A DNA stretch of 64,000 nt from Burkholderiales bacterium. GTDB lineage: Bacteria; Pseudomonadota; Gammaproteobacteria; Burkholderiales; Burkholderiaceae_E. The position numbers and the translations under genes are program-made. Positions within the stretch are counted from its first letter, which is position 1. Each line of letters starts with the position of its first letter. The stretch lies in NCBI GenBank assembly GCA_020248665.1, contig JADCHE010000085.1:1-64000 (forward strand). The letters run 5' to 3'. Shown piece by piece: positions 62,006 through 64,000 of this stretch. The notes beneath the pieces are model-generated. The model searched no databases, was not told the origin of the DNA, and saw only the letters and a program-made list of their open reading frames with translations.

Positions 62006-63040
62006 ATGATGTTCCGCAGGATCGCGACCGCGATGGCCCTCGGCCTCGGCCTCGTTGCCGGGGCGCACGCGCAGCAGACGGTGACTCTGAAGTTCCACAC
62101 CTTCATGGCCCCCGGCTCCAACGTCTGGCGCTCGATGCTGGTGCCGTGGATGGAGAAGGTCGAGAAGGACTCCGGCGGCCGCATCCAGTTCGAGAAGTAC
62201 CCGGCGATGCAGCTGGGCGGCACGCCGCTGCAGCTCTACGACCAGGCCCGCGACGGCGTCGTCGACGTGGTCTGGACGCTGCAGGGCAACACCCCGGGCC
62301 GCTTCCCGCGCTACGAGGTGTTCGAGCTGCCGTTCATGATGACCAATGCCGAGGCCACCTCGCGCGCGTACTGGGAGTACACCCAGACCTGCGCACAGGG
62401 CGAGATCAAGGACACCCAGCTGCTCGCGGTCAACGTGCACGGGCCGGGCATGTTCCACTCGCGCGAGAAGCCGATCCGCAACGTCGGCGACCTGAAGGGC
62501 ATGAAGGTGCGCGGCCCGACCCGCACGATCACGAAGATGCTCGGCGCGCTCGGCGCGACGCCGGTCGGCATGCCGCTGCCGCAGATCCCCGACGCGATGT
62601 CCAAGGGCGTGATCGACGCGGCGGTCGTGCCGTGGGAGGTCACCACCTCGGTCAAGATCGACGAGCTCGCCAAGCACCACACCGAGTTCGACCCGAAGGC
62701 CGGCGGCCTGTACACCACCGCGTTCGTCATCGTGATGAACAAGGCGAAGTACGACTCGCTGCCGCCCGACCTGAAGGCGGTGATCGACCGCAACTCGGGC
62801 ATCGACGCGTCGGCGGCGCTGGGCCGCGCGCAGCAGGCCGGCGACGCGCCCGCGCGCAAGGTCGCCTCCGACGAGCGCAAGAACAGCATCTACACGATCA
62901 CCGGCGCCGACCTCGAGGGCTTCCGCAAGGCGGCCGACCAGGTCGACGACGAGTGGATCAAGGACATGGACAAGCGCGGCTTCAACGGCAAGCAGCTGCT
63001 CGACTGCGCCAAGGGCCTGATCCAGAAGCACACCAAGTGA
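62006..63040 (+). CDS. dctP: TRAP transporter substrate-binding protein (DctP family)
   Basis: A 344-residue periplasmic receptor. The Sec signal peptide is MMFRRIATAMALGLGLVAGA, cleaved near AHAQ. Mature motifs are LKFHTFMAPGSNVWRSMLVP, PAMQLGGTPLQLYDQARDGV, LKGMKVRGPTRTITKMLGAL with the carboxylate-binding Arg, and PEQIPDAM-like PLPQIPDAMSKGVIDAAVVP. An excellent AGGAGGAG site precedes ATG 62006. It differs from the receptor at 33096 (Sec rather than Tat, other subgroup). Location after the ferredoxin suggests uptake of the cassette's aromatic acid. Confidence 0.93.
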   Translation: MMFRRIATAMALGLGLVAGAHAQQTVTLKFHTFMAPGSNVWRSMLVPWMEKVEKDSGGRIQFEKYPAMQLGGTPLQLYDQARDGVVDVVWTLQGNTPGRFPRYEVFELPFMMTNAEATSRAYWEYTQTCAQGEIKDTQLLAVNVHGPGMFHSREKPIRNVGDLKGMKVRGPTRTITKMLGALGATPVGMPLPQIPDAMSKGVIDAAVVPWEVTTSVKIDELAKHHTEFDPKAGGLYTTAFVIVMNKAKYDSLPPDLKAVIDRNSGIDASAALGRAQQAGDAPARKVASDERKNSIYTITGADLEGFRKAADQVDDEWIKDMDKRGFNGKQLLDCAKGLIQKHTK

Positions 63041-63098
63041 CGCTGCAGCGCGGCGCGCGACCGCGCGCCGCGCCCTGTTCCGCGTCCGCAGCCGCCCG

Positions 63099-63614
63099 AT
63101 GACCTTCGACGACCCGGTCGGCCGGACCCTCGAGCGCCTCGCGCAGGCGCTCGCGGTCCTCGGCGGCCTCGCGCTGACCGGGGTCGCGCTGATGTCGCTC
63201 TACAGCGTCGTCATGCGCAACCTCGCCGGCGCGCCGATCCAGGGCGACTTCGAGCTCGCGCAGATGGGCTGCGCGGTGTCGGTCGCCGCGTTCCTGCCGT
63301 TCACGCAGCTGCGCAACGGCAACATCTTCGTCGACTTCTTCACGCAGAAGGCGTCGGCGCGCACGAAGGCCGTGCTCGACGGCGTCGGCGCGCTCGTCGT
63401 CGGCGTCGCGCTCGCGCTGCTCGCGTGGCGCACCGGCGTCGGCGCGCTCGACGCGCTGCGCACGCAGGAGACGACGATGATCATGGGCCTGCCGATCTGG
63501 TACGGCTACGCGTCGATGGCCCCGTCGTTCGCGGTCGCGGCGCTCGCGGCGTTCTACAGCGCCTGGCGCCACTGGGCGCTCTCCGAGGTCGCCGAGTCCG
63601 AGGAGCGCTCCTGA
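63099..63614 (+). CDS. dctQ: TRAP transporter small permease subunit
   Basis: A 171-residue DctQ subunit with four helices: LAVLGGLALTGVALMSLYSV, MGCAVSVAAFLPFTQLR, VLDGVGALVVGVALALLAW and IWYGYASMAPSFAVAALAAF. The loop GNIFVDFFTQKAS matches the conserved GxxxVD segment of the family. It pairs with the large permease whose GTG begins two bases after its stop codon. It is 58 bases from the receptor gene. Confidence 0.92.
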   Translation: MTFDDPVGRTLERLAQALAVLGGLALTGVALMSLYSVVMRNLAGAPIQGDFELAQMGCAVSVAAFLPFTQLRNGNIFVDFFTQKASARTKAVLDGVGALVVGVALALLAWRTGVGALDALRTQETTMIMGLPIWYGYASMAPSFAVAALAAFYSAWRHWALSEVAESEERS

Positions 63615-63615
63615 C

Positions 63616-64000
63616 GTGAGCGGCACCACGATCGCGCTGCTGCTCTTCGCCGGCATGCTGGTGCTGATGGCCGCGCGCGTGCCGATCGCGCTCGCGATGT
63701 TCGTGCCGGGCGCGGTCGGCTACGTCGCGCTGTCGGGCTGGCCCGCGTTCTCCAGCTACCTGAAGGGTCTCGCGTGGGCGCGGCTCGCTAACTACGACCT
63801 GACGGTCATCCCGCTGTTCCTGCTGATGGGTGCGTTCGCGACCCAGGGCGGGCTGTCGAAGAGCCTCTTCACCGCCGCGAGCGCGATGATCGGCCACCTG
63901 CGCGGCGGCCTCGCGATGGCCGCGGTGATGGCCTGCGCCGCGTTCGGCTCGGTCTGCGGCTCGTCGGTCGCCACCGCCGCGACGATGGCGAAGGTCGCGC
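63616..64000 (+). CDS. dctM: TRAP transporter large permease, N-terminal part
   Basis: The gene begins with GTG at 63616 and runs off the window after 128 codons. It shows SGTTIALLLFAGMLVLMAAR, VPIALAMFVPGAVGYVALSG, LTVIPLFLLMGAFATQGGLS and FGSVCGSSVATAATMAKVA, all features of DctM. It is the membrane component of the TRAP transporter encoded with the receptor and small permease. The GTG follows the dctQ TGA by one base. It was identified by translating the sequence directly. Confidence 0.92.
   Translation, partial: MSGTTIALLLFAGMLVLMAARVPIALAMFVPGAVGYVALSGWPAFSSYLKGLAWARLANYDLTVIPLFLLMGAFATQGGLSKSLFTAASAMIGHLRGGLAMAAVMACAAFGSVCGSSVATAATMAKVA

Overview
The window is very GC-rich (roughly 70 % by eye), densely coded on both strands, and reads as the chromosome of a Burkholderiales-type betaproteobacterium. 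The evidence is small proteins of the DUF3717 and DUF3567 families, the housekeeping order topB-dprA-LysM-def-fmt-rsmB-DUF4390-NtrY/NtrX-like-trkA, several TRAP transporters, a decayed Bug-type solute receptor and aromatic-acid catabolic genes. I saw no rRNA, tRNA, CRISPR array or intact insertion sequence.

Region 1 (1-8.9 kb) is accessory. A helicase C-terminus is followed by a HAD-like fragment. Next comes a minus-strand operon of a Tm-1-like protein, a class III aminotransferase and an SDR, joined by two GTGA stop/start overlaps. A YtcJ-type amidohydrolase diverges from it, then a deleted and frameshifted Bug receptor, then a Rieske oxygenase divergent from a LuxR-type regulator. Region 2 (8.9-19.6 kb) holds envelope and stress genes: a small unknown protein, an AI-2E-family permease, thioredoxin 2, a BenE-like transporter, a TonB C-terminal remnant, a LolD/LolC-like ABC pair with an HlyD-type adaptor, a hybrid histidine kinase, a ChaC-like enzyme with a clear terminator, and DUF3717. 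Region 3 (19.6-32.9 kb) is the conserved housekeeping block ending in trkA.

Region 4 (33-48.8 kb) lies between trkA and trkH, which are usually neighbours in related bacteria. It carries a TRAP transporter whose large permease has a long low-complexity insert, a receiver protein with a degenerate kinase core, an MFS transporter with a GntR regulator, a LysR regulator divergent from a small gene, a lipoprotein cut off by a LysR remnant, and a three-gene 2-oxoacid oxidoreductase operon (KorABC-like) with ATGA overlaps. Region 5 (48.9-53.6 kb) has trkH, a CobW-type GTPase, DUF3567, phosphonoacetaldehyde hydrolase and a rhodanese.

Region 6 (53.7-64 kb) is a catabolic island. On the minus strand are pcaB, a pcaD-pcaC fusion, a flavin monooxygenase and a HAD hydrolase, consistent with the protocatechuate branch of the beta-ketoadipate pathway. 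Divergent on the plus strand are a LigXa/phthalate-dioxygenase-type Rieske oxygenase, a glutamine-synthetase-like ligase, a [2Fe-2S] ferredoxin and a second TRAP transporter that runs off the window end. My best candidate for an undescribed system is this last cassette: uptake by TRAP, gamma-glutamylation of an amine by the ligase, ring hydroxylation or demethylation by the Rieske/ferredoxin pair, and ring fission downstream. That reading is inference from gene content and order.
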